A DNA stretch of 40,856 nt from Bacillota bacterium (GTDB lineage: Bacteria; Bacillota; Clostridia; Acetivibrionales; Acetivibrionaceae): assembly GCA_023398495.1 (NCBI GenBank), contig JAEWSG010000121.1:1-40856 (forward strand), read 5' to 3'. A model generated the notes under the pieces. It saw nothing but the letters and a program-made list of their open reading frames with translations. It ran no database searches and had not been told where the DNA came from. Positions 1-6,924 of the stretch are shown here, one piece after another. Both the position numbers and the translations under genes were made by a program. Within the stretch, counting starts at the first letter, position 1. Every line of letters begins with the position of its first letter.

Positions 1-144
1 TAGAGCCTGTAAATACTCCTCGGGGTCGAGCAAAACTCGCTTCGCTCAAACAATGCTCTCCCTTTCCTCGTCGCATTAACAGGCTCTACAACTTGCTTCA
101 CAATGTTTCTTCCATATTTTTCTTCACTAAACTTACATGCACAC
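1..144 (-). repeat. Dispersed ~144-bp palindromic element, copy 1
   Basis: Positions 1-88 are bounded by the inverted ends TAGAGCCTGT and ACAGGCTCTA (79-88) and contain an inner hairpin (GAGC...GCTC around 28-48). A second, inverted copy lies at 25163-25303 with only a few differences, and the similarity extends past the 88-bp core to about position 144. The left side may continue beyond the window. No coding capacity was seen. It lies downstream of the ClC gene. The remaining bases to 278 hold nothing I recognise. Confidence 0.8.
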
Positions 145-278
145 CAATTCCTCTGTATATAGCACCCAAACGAAAAACATCCTTTAATTTTAGTTTTAGA
201 GTTTTTCATCTATAATTTATATCATAATTTCAATAATAAAAAAATACCAAACACAACATTTGTTCAAGAAAATCAATT

Positions 279-1910
279 TTACTTACGTCTTTCTCGACTC
301 TTTGTCAATCTTGAAAAACCATCATTTATCTTTGAAACTCTATCTTCATTAGTCAGCACAACCAGATAATCGCCAGATTGGATAATGGTGTCGCCTTTAG
401 GAATAATCTCATGTCCCCCGCGTTTAACAGCAACCAGAAGACAGTGTGCCGGCCATTTTACCATTTTAATCTCTTTTCCGTCCAGTATCGAACCCATACA
501 AATTGCAAACTCTAGAATTGCCTTGCGCGAAGTGCTGCCAACCTTGATATCCGGGTTCTGTTTATGGAGTACTCTTTCGAGCAACGACTCATATATAGGC
601 TTTGAACCAAAAAGATCCGCAACAATATAAGCAGTGATTGAAACCATTGCAATGGGAAGAAGTTGATTAAAAGAACCTGTCATTTCTGTAATAAGTATTG
701 TTCCTGTAATTGGTGCTCTGACAATTGCAGTAAAGTAACCTGCCATTGAAAAAATAATAAAAGTCCCAATAATGCTACTGTCAAAGTGAAACAAATGCAC
801 CAATCCATATCCATAGACACTTCCAATTAATGCTCCAATAGAAAGCAAGGGCAGGAAAATCCCTCCAGGAGCACCAGAACCATAACTTATCATGGTAAAT
901 AAAAATTTTGAAACAAAAATAATAAGAAGAAATGCTAATGTTATATTATGTGTATTTATAATGGATTGTATAAGATCATGTCCTCCTCCTAAAACCTGAG
1001 GCAAAAAAAATCCTAATGGTACTGAAAGAAATAAAGGAATCAATATCCAATATTCCCTTGGCAACCATTTTAACTTCAAGTACAAATCCTGTGTCTTGAT
1101 CAGCACCTTATTGAATATAACCCCTGACACACCTAATATAGCACCCAATATAATCAAGTAAAAATAATATCTAAGAGGTAAAACTGACAAACTTTTCAAA
1201 TCAAAAACCGGCTCTAATCCAAAAAAACCACTAGATACATAATTTGCCGACAAAGCAGCCGATACAGATGAAAGTAATACCAGTGGCGAAAAATTCTTAT
1301 GTACTTCTTCAAGAGCAAACATTACACCTGCCAATGGTGCATTAAATGCGGCAGCAAGACCGGCACTAGCCCCACTTGTGATAAGATATTTTTCTTCTAG
1401 CTTAATTCTTTTAAACACTCTACTGAAGCCTTGTCCAACAACAGACCCCAGTTGAACAGATGGACCTTCCCTTCCGAGAGAAAGTCCCGAACCTATAGAC
1501 AAAACTCCTCCTATAAATTTCCCCACTATTACTTTCCACCAACTCATCTTTAATTTTCCAAGGAGAACACCTTCAACTTGAGGAATACCACTGCCACTGA
1601 TCATTGGTTCATACTTAACCAGCTTTCCAACCGCTATGGCAATTAATATCAAAACCCCAGCCCAGACAGGGATTAAATGTGGATATGTACTTATAGTTTT
1701 ATAAACTTTAGTAAGGATTTCCATCGCCATTTCAAGTGAATACCTATATAATACTACCAAAAAACCAGCGATAACACCGACTGCAATTCCTTCAAATACA
1801 AGCTTTAACCTAAAACTATGCCAATGAAATAAAGTGTTGTAAGTACTATGTCTGTTTACTTTGTTCACGCTAAACCCATCACCTTTGCCTCTGATTAATT
1901 TCTCAATCAA
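279..1910 (-). CDS. ClC-family chloride/proton antiporter with C-terminal RCK_C (TrkA-C) domain
   Basis: This is a polytopic membrane protein of 543 aa. The ClC signatures are all visible: GSGIPQVEG, GREGPSVQLG (with the gating glutamate) and GGIFLP. The FALEE stretch keeps the internal proton-pathway glutamate, which argues for a Cl-/H+ exchanger rather than a channel. The last ~80 residues (VKWPAHCLL... to LVVLTNEDRV) look like an RCK_C/TrkA-C ligand-binding domain. The open frame begins at a TTG at 1910 without a good ribosome site; a GTG at 1868, preceded by AAAGGTG, is a plausible real start. Upstream lies the 210-bp MITE-like element and then ablB, same strand. Given the c-di-AMP-controlled osmolyte genes next door, a role in ion or osmotic balance is plausible. 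RCK_C domains bind c-di-AMP in some K+ transport proteins, but binding here is inference. Confidence 0.93.
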   Translation of the reverse strand: MIEKLIRGKGDGFSVNKVNRHSTYNTLFHWHSFRLKLVFEGIAVGVIAGFLVVLYRYSLEMAMEILTKVYKTISTYPHLIPVWAGVLILIAIAVGKLVKYEPMISGSGIPQVEGVLLGKLKMSWWKVIVGKFIGGVLSIGSGLSLGREGPSVQLGSVVGQGFSRVFKRIKLEEKYLITSGASAGLAAAFNAPLAGVMFALEEVHKNFSPLVLLSSVSAALSANYVSSGFFGLEPVFDLKSLSVLPLRYYFYLIILGAILGVSGVIFNKVLIKTQDLYLKLKWLPREYWILIPLFLSVPLGFFLPQVLGGGHDLIQSIINTHNITLAFLLIIFVSKFLFTMISYGSGAPGGIFLPLLSIGALIGSVYGYGLVHLFHFDSSIIGTFIIFSMAGYFTAIVRAPITGTILITEMTGSFNQLLPIAMVSITAYIVADLFGSKPIYESLLERVLHKQNPDIKVGSTSRKAILEFAICMGSILDGKEIKMVKWPAHCLLVAVKRGGHEIIPKGDTIIQSGDYLVVLTNEDRVSKINDGFSRLTKSRERRK

Positions 1911-1970
1911 TTATATATTATGTGAACAGGTGTTGCAAGTTTTGAATAAGTTTCGGGTGCATATTTAATA

Positions 1971-2180
1971 GTGCACCATATTATGGAAAGGACATTTTGT
2001 AGAGGCTATAGAGAATGTAAACGAAGCGAATGAATAGTCCAATCACTTTTCTTCACAAAGCGAGTTTGATTCGACCCGTAGCGAGTTTTACATTCTCTCA
2101 GTTCAGGTTGCATGGCCAAGCAGTACAGCTCAGCGGAACGACCAGCCTTGAACTTTAGTCCTTTCCATAATATGGTGCAC
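1971..2180. mobile_element. MITE-like element with 23-bp perfect terminal inverted repeats
   Basis: The ends 1971-1993 and 2158-2180 (beginning GTGCACCATATTATGG) are perfect 23-bp inverted repeats. Inside is a second inverted pair, GAGAATGTAAA near 2010 and TTTACATTCTC near 2090. Just outside, imperfect similarity continues (GGGTGCATATTTAAT on the left, its approximate complement on the right). There is no ORF of note. The inner AAGCGAGTTT..TTCGACCC text resembles the core of the 1-144 element, so the two may be related. It fills the 305-bp gap between ablB and the ClC gene. Confidence 0.8.
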
Positions 2181-2215
2181 GGAAATTAAATACACCCATA
2201 AGTTTCGGATGTATA

Positions 2216-3067
2216 TTATTTAAGCTTTTTTACCCATATATTCATATCTTCAAACTTTCCGCATATATGACAATTATTTACCAATCTGCCACAATAATTG
2301 TAATTTAGGTTTGATAAGGACTTATTTATTCCAAGATTTATAGCCCTAGAAAGGCTGTACAGTGTTTTAAAACCATTGCTTCTAAGTTCCTGCTCTAAAG
2401 CATAAATCAGATTTGGTAAAATGCCCCTCCCTCTGTGTTCGGGATATGTTGCACAATCTGTTATTTCAGCATTCATATTCAATTTATCCATATCAGCCGA
2501 TGCAATACTTATTATCTTTTCATTTTCAACTGCAACCTTAAATAAAATATTATCACTCATCACCTTTCGCAAATAATCACTGCTAAAGACCGGTGACGGG
2601 TATGTTTCAAACACTTTTGAAAAAAGCTTTATCATTTGTGGGATATCGCTTGAAACAGCAGTCCTGATTAAATAAGCATTGTTTTTTGTCATGGCTTTTT
2701 TCTTATTATCTATGACACATTGGTAAAGAAGTTTATCTTCTTCCTCCTTATGAATTGATATCTCACGTTTATCATCTATAAAATATGAAACACATAATGC
2801 GTCTTCACCATTAAAAAAACCATTAATAACTCCTTCAATCTTAAATTTGCAGTTTCTAAAACCTTTTAGAAGCTTTATACCGCAGTTGGCAATGACTTTT
2901 CCCAGATTCTCACTTCTGGCCAGGTCTAGAATATTCATTATAATATCTTCTGAAACACTGGAAGTATCCATAATTTTCAGTCTCTCATTAGTATAATCTA
3001 CAAACACCTTAACACCCTTTATTTCGGTATAATAGCTTTCTATACACTTAAGCTCTGCTTGTTTCAT
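2216..3067 (-). CDS. ablB: Beta-lysine N6-acetyltransferase (GNAT)
   Basis: This enzyme should acetylate the epsilon amino group of beta-lysine to give the compatible solute N-epsilon-acetyl-beta-lysine. The 283-aa length fits AblB. The N-terminal ~130 residues carry the family's characteristic EGVINGFFNGEDAL stretch, and a GNAT domain follows from about residue 133, with the acetyl-CoA site around CATYPEHRGRGILPNLIYAL. The ATG at 3067 lies 20 bp inside the end of kamA, so the two genes overlap and are probably translationally coupled, as is usual for ablA-ablB pairs. Some GNATs in lysine degradation look alike, but the overlap with lysine 2,3-aminomutase and the NGFFNGEDA motif support this call. 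Confidence 0.9.
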   Translation of the reverse strand: MKQAELKCIESYYTEIKGVKVFVDYTNERLKIMDTSSVSEDIIMNILDLARSENLGKVIANCGIKLLKGFRNCKFKIEGVINGFFNGEDALCVSYFIDDKREISIHKEEEDKLLYQCVIDNKKKAMTKNNAYLIRTAVSSDIPQMIKLFSKVFETYPSPVFSSDYLRKVMSDNILFKVAVENEKIISIASADMDKLNMNAEITDCATYPEHRGRGILPNLIYALEQELRSNGFKTLYSLSRAINLGINKSLSNLNYNYCGRLVNNCHICGKFEDMNIWVKKLK

Positions 3068-4325
3068 GGTTATCCTCCCTTCTGTTCACCCTGATATTAC
3101 TTCTAGGCACTAGACATACCCTTTCTTCACGATACAATTTTTCAAGTCCGTGGTATTCATTGCTTTTGTATTTATCACAAAGACCACAATTATTGCACTG
3201 ATGTGTCTTATCTTCTGGTTCAGTATATGTGCATATTACTCCTTCGAAATTTCTTAAAATTACTTTTTCACTTGACTGTGAAACAAGGTATTGCGGATTC
3301 AACGGAATTTTACCGCCACCACCAGGTGCATCAATAACAAAGGTTGGAACTGCAAATCCTGAAGTATGACCTCTAAGCATTTCAACAATCTCAATGCCGA
3401 CTGACACCGGAGTCCTGAAGTGCTCAATCCCCTCCGAAAGGTCGCATTGATATAGGTAGTATGGCCTTACTCTATTTTTTACAAGCGATTGTACAAGGCT
3501 TTTCATTATATACGGACAATCATTAATTCCTTTCAAAAGTACTGATTGATTTCCAAGCGGAATACCAGCATCAGCCAACATTGAACATGCCTTAACAGCT
3601 TCTCTGGTAAGCTCATTAGGATGATTAAAATGAGTATTTATCCAGATAGGATGATACTTTTTCAGCATGTTGCAAAGGTCCTGTGTTATTCTCTGGGGCA
3701 TCACAACAGGTGCTCTTGTACCAATTCTTATTATTTCTACATGTTCAATTGCTCTTAATCTTTCAAGAATATACTCAAGATGATTGTCCGAAATACATAA
3801 CGCATCACCACCGGAAATCAAAACATCACGAATTTCCATTGTGCCCCTGATATATTCTAAAGCCCTCTCTATATTATGAATTGAAAGCTCTTTATCGTCA
3901 TGCCCTGCAAATCTTCTTCTTGTGCAATGACGGCAGTACATTGCACACTGGTCTGTAATAAGCCAAAGTGCCCTGTCAGGATATCTGTGCGTCAATCCCG
4001 GAACAGGTGAATCCTTTGTTTCATGTAGCGGATCTCTACTATCACATCTTGAAATTTGAGCTTCATACATTGTAGGAACAGCCTGCTTTCTTACAGGACA
4101 ATTGCTATCTTCCGGGTTCATCAGCATAGCATAATAAGGTGTAATGGCCATCCTTAACTTTGTAAGACATAATTTTATTCCCTCTCGTTCTTCATCAGAC
4201 AAAGTTATTACCTGTTCCAACTCTTCTACTGTAGTTATTCTATTTGTAAACTGCCATTTCCAATCCTCCCATTGTTCTTTGGTTATATCCTTCCATAATT
4301 CAATTTTACGATAATCTCTATTCAT
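3048..4325 (-). CDS. kamA: Lysine 2,3-aminomutase (radical SAM)
   Basis: The enzyme converts L-lysine to L-beta-lysine using S-adenosylmethionine, a [4Fe-4S] cluster and PLP. The radical SAM motif CAMYCRHC (Cys127, 131 and 134 from this start) and the PLP-lysine region PGGGGKIPL are present, with a C-terminal cysteine cluster (CNNCGLC). The open frame extends to 4454, but the family N-terminus (MNRDYRKIELWKD) starts at 4325, behind a GAGGAG ribosome site, so the first 43 codons of the longer frame are probably untranslated. Its 425 aa match clostridial KamA. It overlaps ablB by 20 bp and lies about 250 bp after dapB. Lysine fermentation is the alternative role, but no downstream kam genes are present. 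Confidence 0.95.
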   Translation of the reverse strand: MNRDYRKIELWKDITKEQWEDWKWQFTNRITTVEELEQVITLSDEEREGIKLCLTKLRMAITPYYAMLMNPEDSNCPVRKQAVPTMYEAQISRCDSRDPLHETKDSPVPGLTHRYPDRALWLITDQCAMYCRHCTRRRFAGHDDKELSIHNIERALEYIRGTMEIRDVLISGGDALCISDNHLEYILERLRAIEHVEIIRIGTRAPVVMPQRITQDLCNMLKKYHPIWINTHFNHPNELTREAVKACSMLADAGIPLGNQSVLLKGINDCPYIMKSLVQSLVKNRVRPYYLYQCDLSEGIEHFRTPVSVGIEIVEMLRGHTSGFAVPTFVIDAPGGGGKIPLNPQYLVSQSSEKVILRNFEGVICTYTEPEDKTHQCNNCGLCDKYKSNEYHGLEKLYREERVCLVPRSNIRVNRREDNHETSRA

Positions 4326-4455
4326 ATCAGATCTCCTCTCTATAATATGGCCAATAAACTCTCCACAAAAAAAACTGTGGGAGCTCTTGCAATGTATCCC
4401 TCGTATCGAATAATAAAAAGAAGCATGAAAATATCTGCAGGGAGTCTCTAACAAT

Positions 4456-4500
4456 AAGTGCCCCGAAATAGAAATTATTTCTAAATCTAGCGGAGCACTT
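4456..4500 (-). repeat. GTGCCTCG hairpin family, copy 1
   Basis: This inverted repeat (AAGTGC-CCG ... CGG-GCACTT) has an inner AGAAA..TTTCT stem. Read on the minus strand it aligns with the hairpins at 11366, 21765 and 24837. It lies between dapB and kamA and could act as an RNA processing or attenuation element there. It is the most diverged of the four copies. Confidence 0.6.
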
Positions 4501-4578
4501 TTATAGGAAGTGCATTTTTACACTTTTAAAGCACTAAAAATTTGTTATGTCAGATAGCACCGTGTTTTACAACAGATG

Positions 4579-5445
4579 CTAAAGAGCTTTTATTTCACTA
4601 TCATTCAAGTAATCTGCATAGCGTTTCTTAAATGATTTGGTGTCTTCATGAATATAGTCATTTAATACTTTCTTGAGGTTAAGTACATCGTTCATTTCAA
4701 AGTATCCGCTCTTTCCTTTAATAAATCTGACCGCACGAAGTGCTCCAAGTGCAAATGCTCTCCTGGAAAAGGATTCGTGTGAGATTTCAATCTTATCATC
4801 TTCACCAATAATCATCACATCATGTTTTCCGACAACCCCGCCTGCTCTTACTGCTGTTATCGGCACTTGAATATCCGAATTCATATTACCGGAATATACA
4901 AGTCCTTTTTCTATTTCTACAGCAATCTTCTTGGCTGTACCGGAAGGGGCATCCTTTTTATTCTTGTGGTGGATTTCAGTAATTTGAAAGTCATAATTAT
5001 TAAGAATATTTGCAGCCAAATTTGTAAGCAGCATAAGTACATTTACCCCTAGAGTTATGTTTGGTGCATACACAATGCCATTTCTGTACTTTCTGGCAAG
5101 TACTAAAAGCCTCCTTAAACCAATTTTTGAAAATCCGGTGGTACCTATTACAATGTTCACTTTCATTTTAGAGAAAATTTTTGCATTTCTTGCAGCTGCC
5201 TCTGGGCTTGAAAAGTCAACTACTACATCCGGCCGATTTTTGAAAATAATCTTTTCCAGATTGTCAGAACCTTCAATAGTAATACCTGTGACCTCGTTGC
5301 CGAGTACTTCCCCTAAATCCTTTCCTTTTTTATCACTAGAGGGACTACATATAGCCGATACTAATTTTATATCATCCTGTTCTAATAATACCTTAGCGAT
5401 TTCCTTGCCGGTCTTTCCAAGTCCTGAAATACATACTCTAATCAT
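4579..5445 (-). CDS. dapB: 4-hydroxy-tetrahydrodipicolinate reductase
   Basis: This cytoplasmic NAD(P)H enzyme of the diaminopimelate/lysine pathway shows the dinucleotide-binding motif GLGKTGKEI (residues 8-16), VIGTTGFS near residue 100, and the family signature EIHHKNKKDAPSGTA with the catalytic His159/His160 and the active-site lysine at 163-164. At 288 aa it is about 20 residues longer than typical DapB, the extra lying at the C-terminus. It heads a minus-strand group with kamA and ablB and sits behind a c-di-AMP riboswitch. DapB normally feeds both peptidoglycan and lysine; here the neighbours suggest it raises lysine supply for beta-lysine osmolyte synthesis. Whether a second dapB exists elsewhere cannot be seen. 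Confidence 0.93.
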   Translation of the reverse strand: MIRVCISGLGKTGKEIAKVLLEQDDIKLVSAICSPSSDKKGKDLGEVLGNEVTGITIEGSDNLEKIIFKNRPDVVVDFSSPEAAARNAKIFSKMKVNIVIGTTGFSKIGLRRLLVLARKYRNGIVYAPNITLGVNVLMLLTNLAANILNNYDFQITEIHHKNKKDAPSGTAKKIAVEIEKGLVYSGNMNSDIQVPITAVRAGGVVGKHDVMIIGEDDKIEISHESFSRRAFALGALRAVRFIKGKSGYFEMNDVLNLKKVLNDYIHEDTKSFKKRYADYLNDSEIKAL

Positions 5446-5513
5446 CGATTACCCTCCATTCACTTTTTTACTAAAAAACAAAATTCTATAAAAAATTAAT
5501 GTTCTCAAAATTA

Positions 5514-5560
5514 TCTATATTGAACGCAATAAAGATTTTAAATCGCACTTCAATTTCCTT
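5514..5560 (-). repeat. ATTGAACGC hairpin family, copy A
   Basis: This 47-bp segment is shared with 16101-16150 and 21331-21380. Its ends ATTGAA and TTCAAT pair, and an inner CGAT/ATTG pairing continues the stem. It lies about 70 nt upstream of dapB, between the riboswitch terminator and the start codon, so it would be part of the dapB leader RNA. Confidence 0.7.
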
Positions 5561-5635
5561 GATTTATTATCATAAATAATCAATTTGTCCTCGTAAAATC
5601 ATTTTCACGATTTACCTAGGTAGAAAAGAGAAATT

Positions 5636-5666
5636 AAAAAACGCTACCAGTATTTCACCGTAGCGT
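5636..5666 (-). terminator. Riboswitch expression-platform terminator
   Basis: On the minus strand an ACGCTAC/GTAGCGT stem with a 12-nt loop is followed by TTTTT. It lies about 50 nt after the c-di-AMP aptamer and before dapB, the arrangement expected of a transcription-terminating OFF switch. Confidence 0.85.
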
Positions 5667-5712
5667 CAAAGAAAAGAGTATACTTAACAAAGTACATCTA
5701 TCACCTTCTCTT

Positions 5713-5828
5713 TCAACGCTTGCGAGATTAGCTGACGGATTCGGGTTGAAAGTTAACCCTACCAAGGATATACCTTGGACTCACCCCTAAATTGGTTCTC
5801 CCGTTCCATTACTGGATTCAGCGTAAGT
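5713..5828 (-). promoter_or_regulatory. c-di-AMP riboswitch (ydaO/yuaA class)
   Basis: Read on the minus strand the segment contains the conserved blocks of the ydaO/yuaA aptamer in order: GCTGAATCC, AACGGGAGAACCA, GGGGTGAGTCC, AGGGTTAACTTTC, ACCCGAATCCGTCAGCTAA, and a closing CGCAAGCGT that pairs with the 5' end. This class binds cyclic di-AMP and normally turns expression off through a terminator, which is present at 5636-5666. The downstream gene is dapB, with kamA and ablB beyond. In other Firmicutes the class controls K+ uptake, osmolyte transport and wall hydrolases. Confidence 0.96.
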
Positions 5829-5833
5829 ATTAA

Positions 5834-5839
5834 ATTATA
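5834..5839 (-). promoter_or_regulatory. Probable -10 box for the riboswitch transcript
   Basis: TATAAT lies on the minus strand 15 bp after the GGDEF stop codon. It would start transcription near 5827, at the first base of the aptamer. No good -35 hexamer is visible, so read-through from the GGDEF gene is an alternative. Confidence 0.5.
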
Positions 5840-5853
5840 TTTAATTTTACAAT

Positions 5854-6474
5854 TTACTTACTGTACTTTTTAAACAAATCATCCAAAGCTTCACGCAGTA
5901 AAAATGCTTCGGTCTTTTCAGTCTCTTTGGATAACTCTGAAAGCCTGTCAACCTGTGTCTTTGTAAAGTAGCTAGACTTTAAAACCATGCTTTCCGCTTC
6001 AGATAAACACACCTTGTTTTTACCTAACTTTTTAGCTCTAAACATTGCACTATCGGCAACCCTGAACAGTTCTACAGCATTTTTAGCATCCCTTGGAAAA
6101 CTTGCAATTCCACAGCTTATAGTTATATATACGTTCTCTGTCTTGTTTTTATCACTCAAAGTGAATGTATTGTCAGAAAGATATCGTCTTATTTCTTCCA
6201 TCTCCATAAAACTTCTTTCGGCACCTTTCTTCGCAAGGAGAATATTAAACTCATCACCATGCCTGGTCATAACGTCTTCAGGTGCAATATTTTGTACAAA
6301 CACAGAAATCAGCTTCTTAACAACTTCATCTCCAATTGGATATCCATATATCTTATTTATATTTTCAAAATTATCAACATCCGCTACAGCAATGCTAAAA
6401 GGCCCATCACCACTAGATATTAATTCTTGAACACTTGCAATGAATTTTTCTTTAGTCACAAGGTTGTACTCCAT
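5854..6474 (-). CDS. GGDEF-domain protein with C-terminal ribbon-helix-helix-like tail
   Basis: This is a soluble 206-aa protein with no membrane segment. The GGDEF fold is clear (DVDNFENINKIYG, later ISCGIASFPRDA, MFRAKKLGKNKV), but the signature reads RHGDEF instead of R-x-GGDEF, and no RxxD inhibitory site is seen. Cyclase activity is therefore uncertain. The last ~40 residues (KTQVDRLSELSKETEK..LLREALDDLFKKY) resemble a CopG/Arc-type ribbon-helix-helix DNA-binding domain. The frame opens at 6507, but the ATG at 6474 has a GGGAGGAAG ribosome site at the right spacing. It lies immediately upstream of the c-di-AMP riboswitch. It could be a nucleotide-sensing regulator rather than an enzyme; that is inference. 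Confidence 0.85.
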   Translation of the reverse strand: MEYNLVTKEKFIASVQELISSGDGPFSIAVADVDNFENINKIYGYPIGDEVVKKLISVFVQNIAPEDVMTRHGDEFNILLAKKGAERSFMEMEEIRRYLSDNTFTLSDKNKTENVYITISCGIASFPRDAKNAVELFRVADSAMFRAKKLGKNKVCLSEAESMVLKSSYFTKTQVDRLSELSKETEKTEAFLLREALDDLFKKYSK

Positions 6475-6637
6475 AGACACTTCCTCCCGTATATAACAGC
6501 ATATCAAATTTATATATATATGTCAATATAAATATAACATTTTACTACTACCACTTTATTACACAACCACATAAAACAATAATTATTTCCAAATTCCAAA
6601 GTAAAGTTTGTATAAAAAATTTTAATAAAATCACCCA

Positions 6638-6666
6638 TTGACATAAATTTAAACCTGTTGTATACT
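6638..6666 (+). promoter_or_regulatory. tRNA-Trp promoter
   Basis: TTGACA (6638-6643) and TATACT (6661-6666) are separated by exactly 17 bp. They lie just ahead of the tRNA-Trp gene. Confidence 0.85.
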
Positions 6667-6679
6667 ATAAAAGCGCCGA

Positions 6680-6754
<75 letters not shown>

Positions 6755-6760
6755 GAAGCA

Positions 6761-6805
6761 AAAAGCCTTGTTTCAAGCGTTATAGCTTGTAATGAGGTTT
6801 TTTTA
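6761..6805 (+). terminator. Terminator after tRNA-Trp
   Basis: An imperfect stem AAAGCCTTG..CAAGC / GCTTG..GAGGTTT is followed by a run of seven T. It begins within 10 bp of the tRNA 3' end. Confidence 0.7.
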
Positions 6806-6924
6806 TATTTCCTGCTGTCTTCTTCATTTTTATTTTATTTAAATAGAAATCATGGCCATACCAGTGTCACCTAATAAACGGGCTATTAATATTCCTAATG
6901 TGACACCAGGTATCATAAATAACG

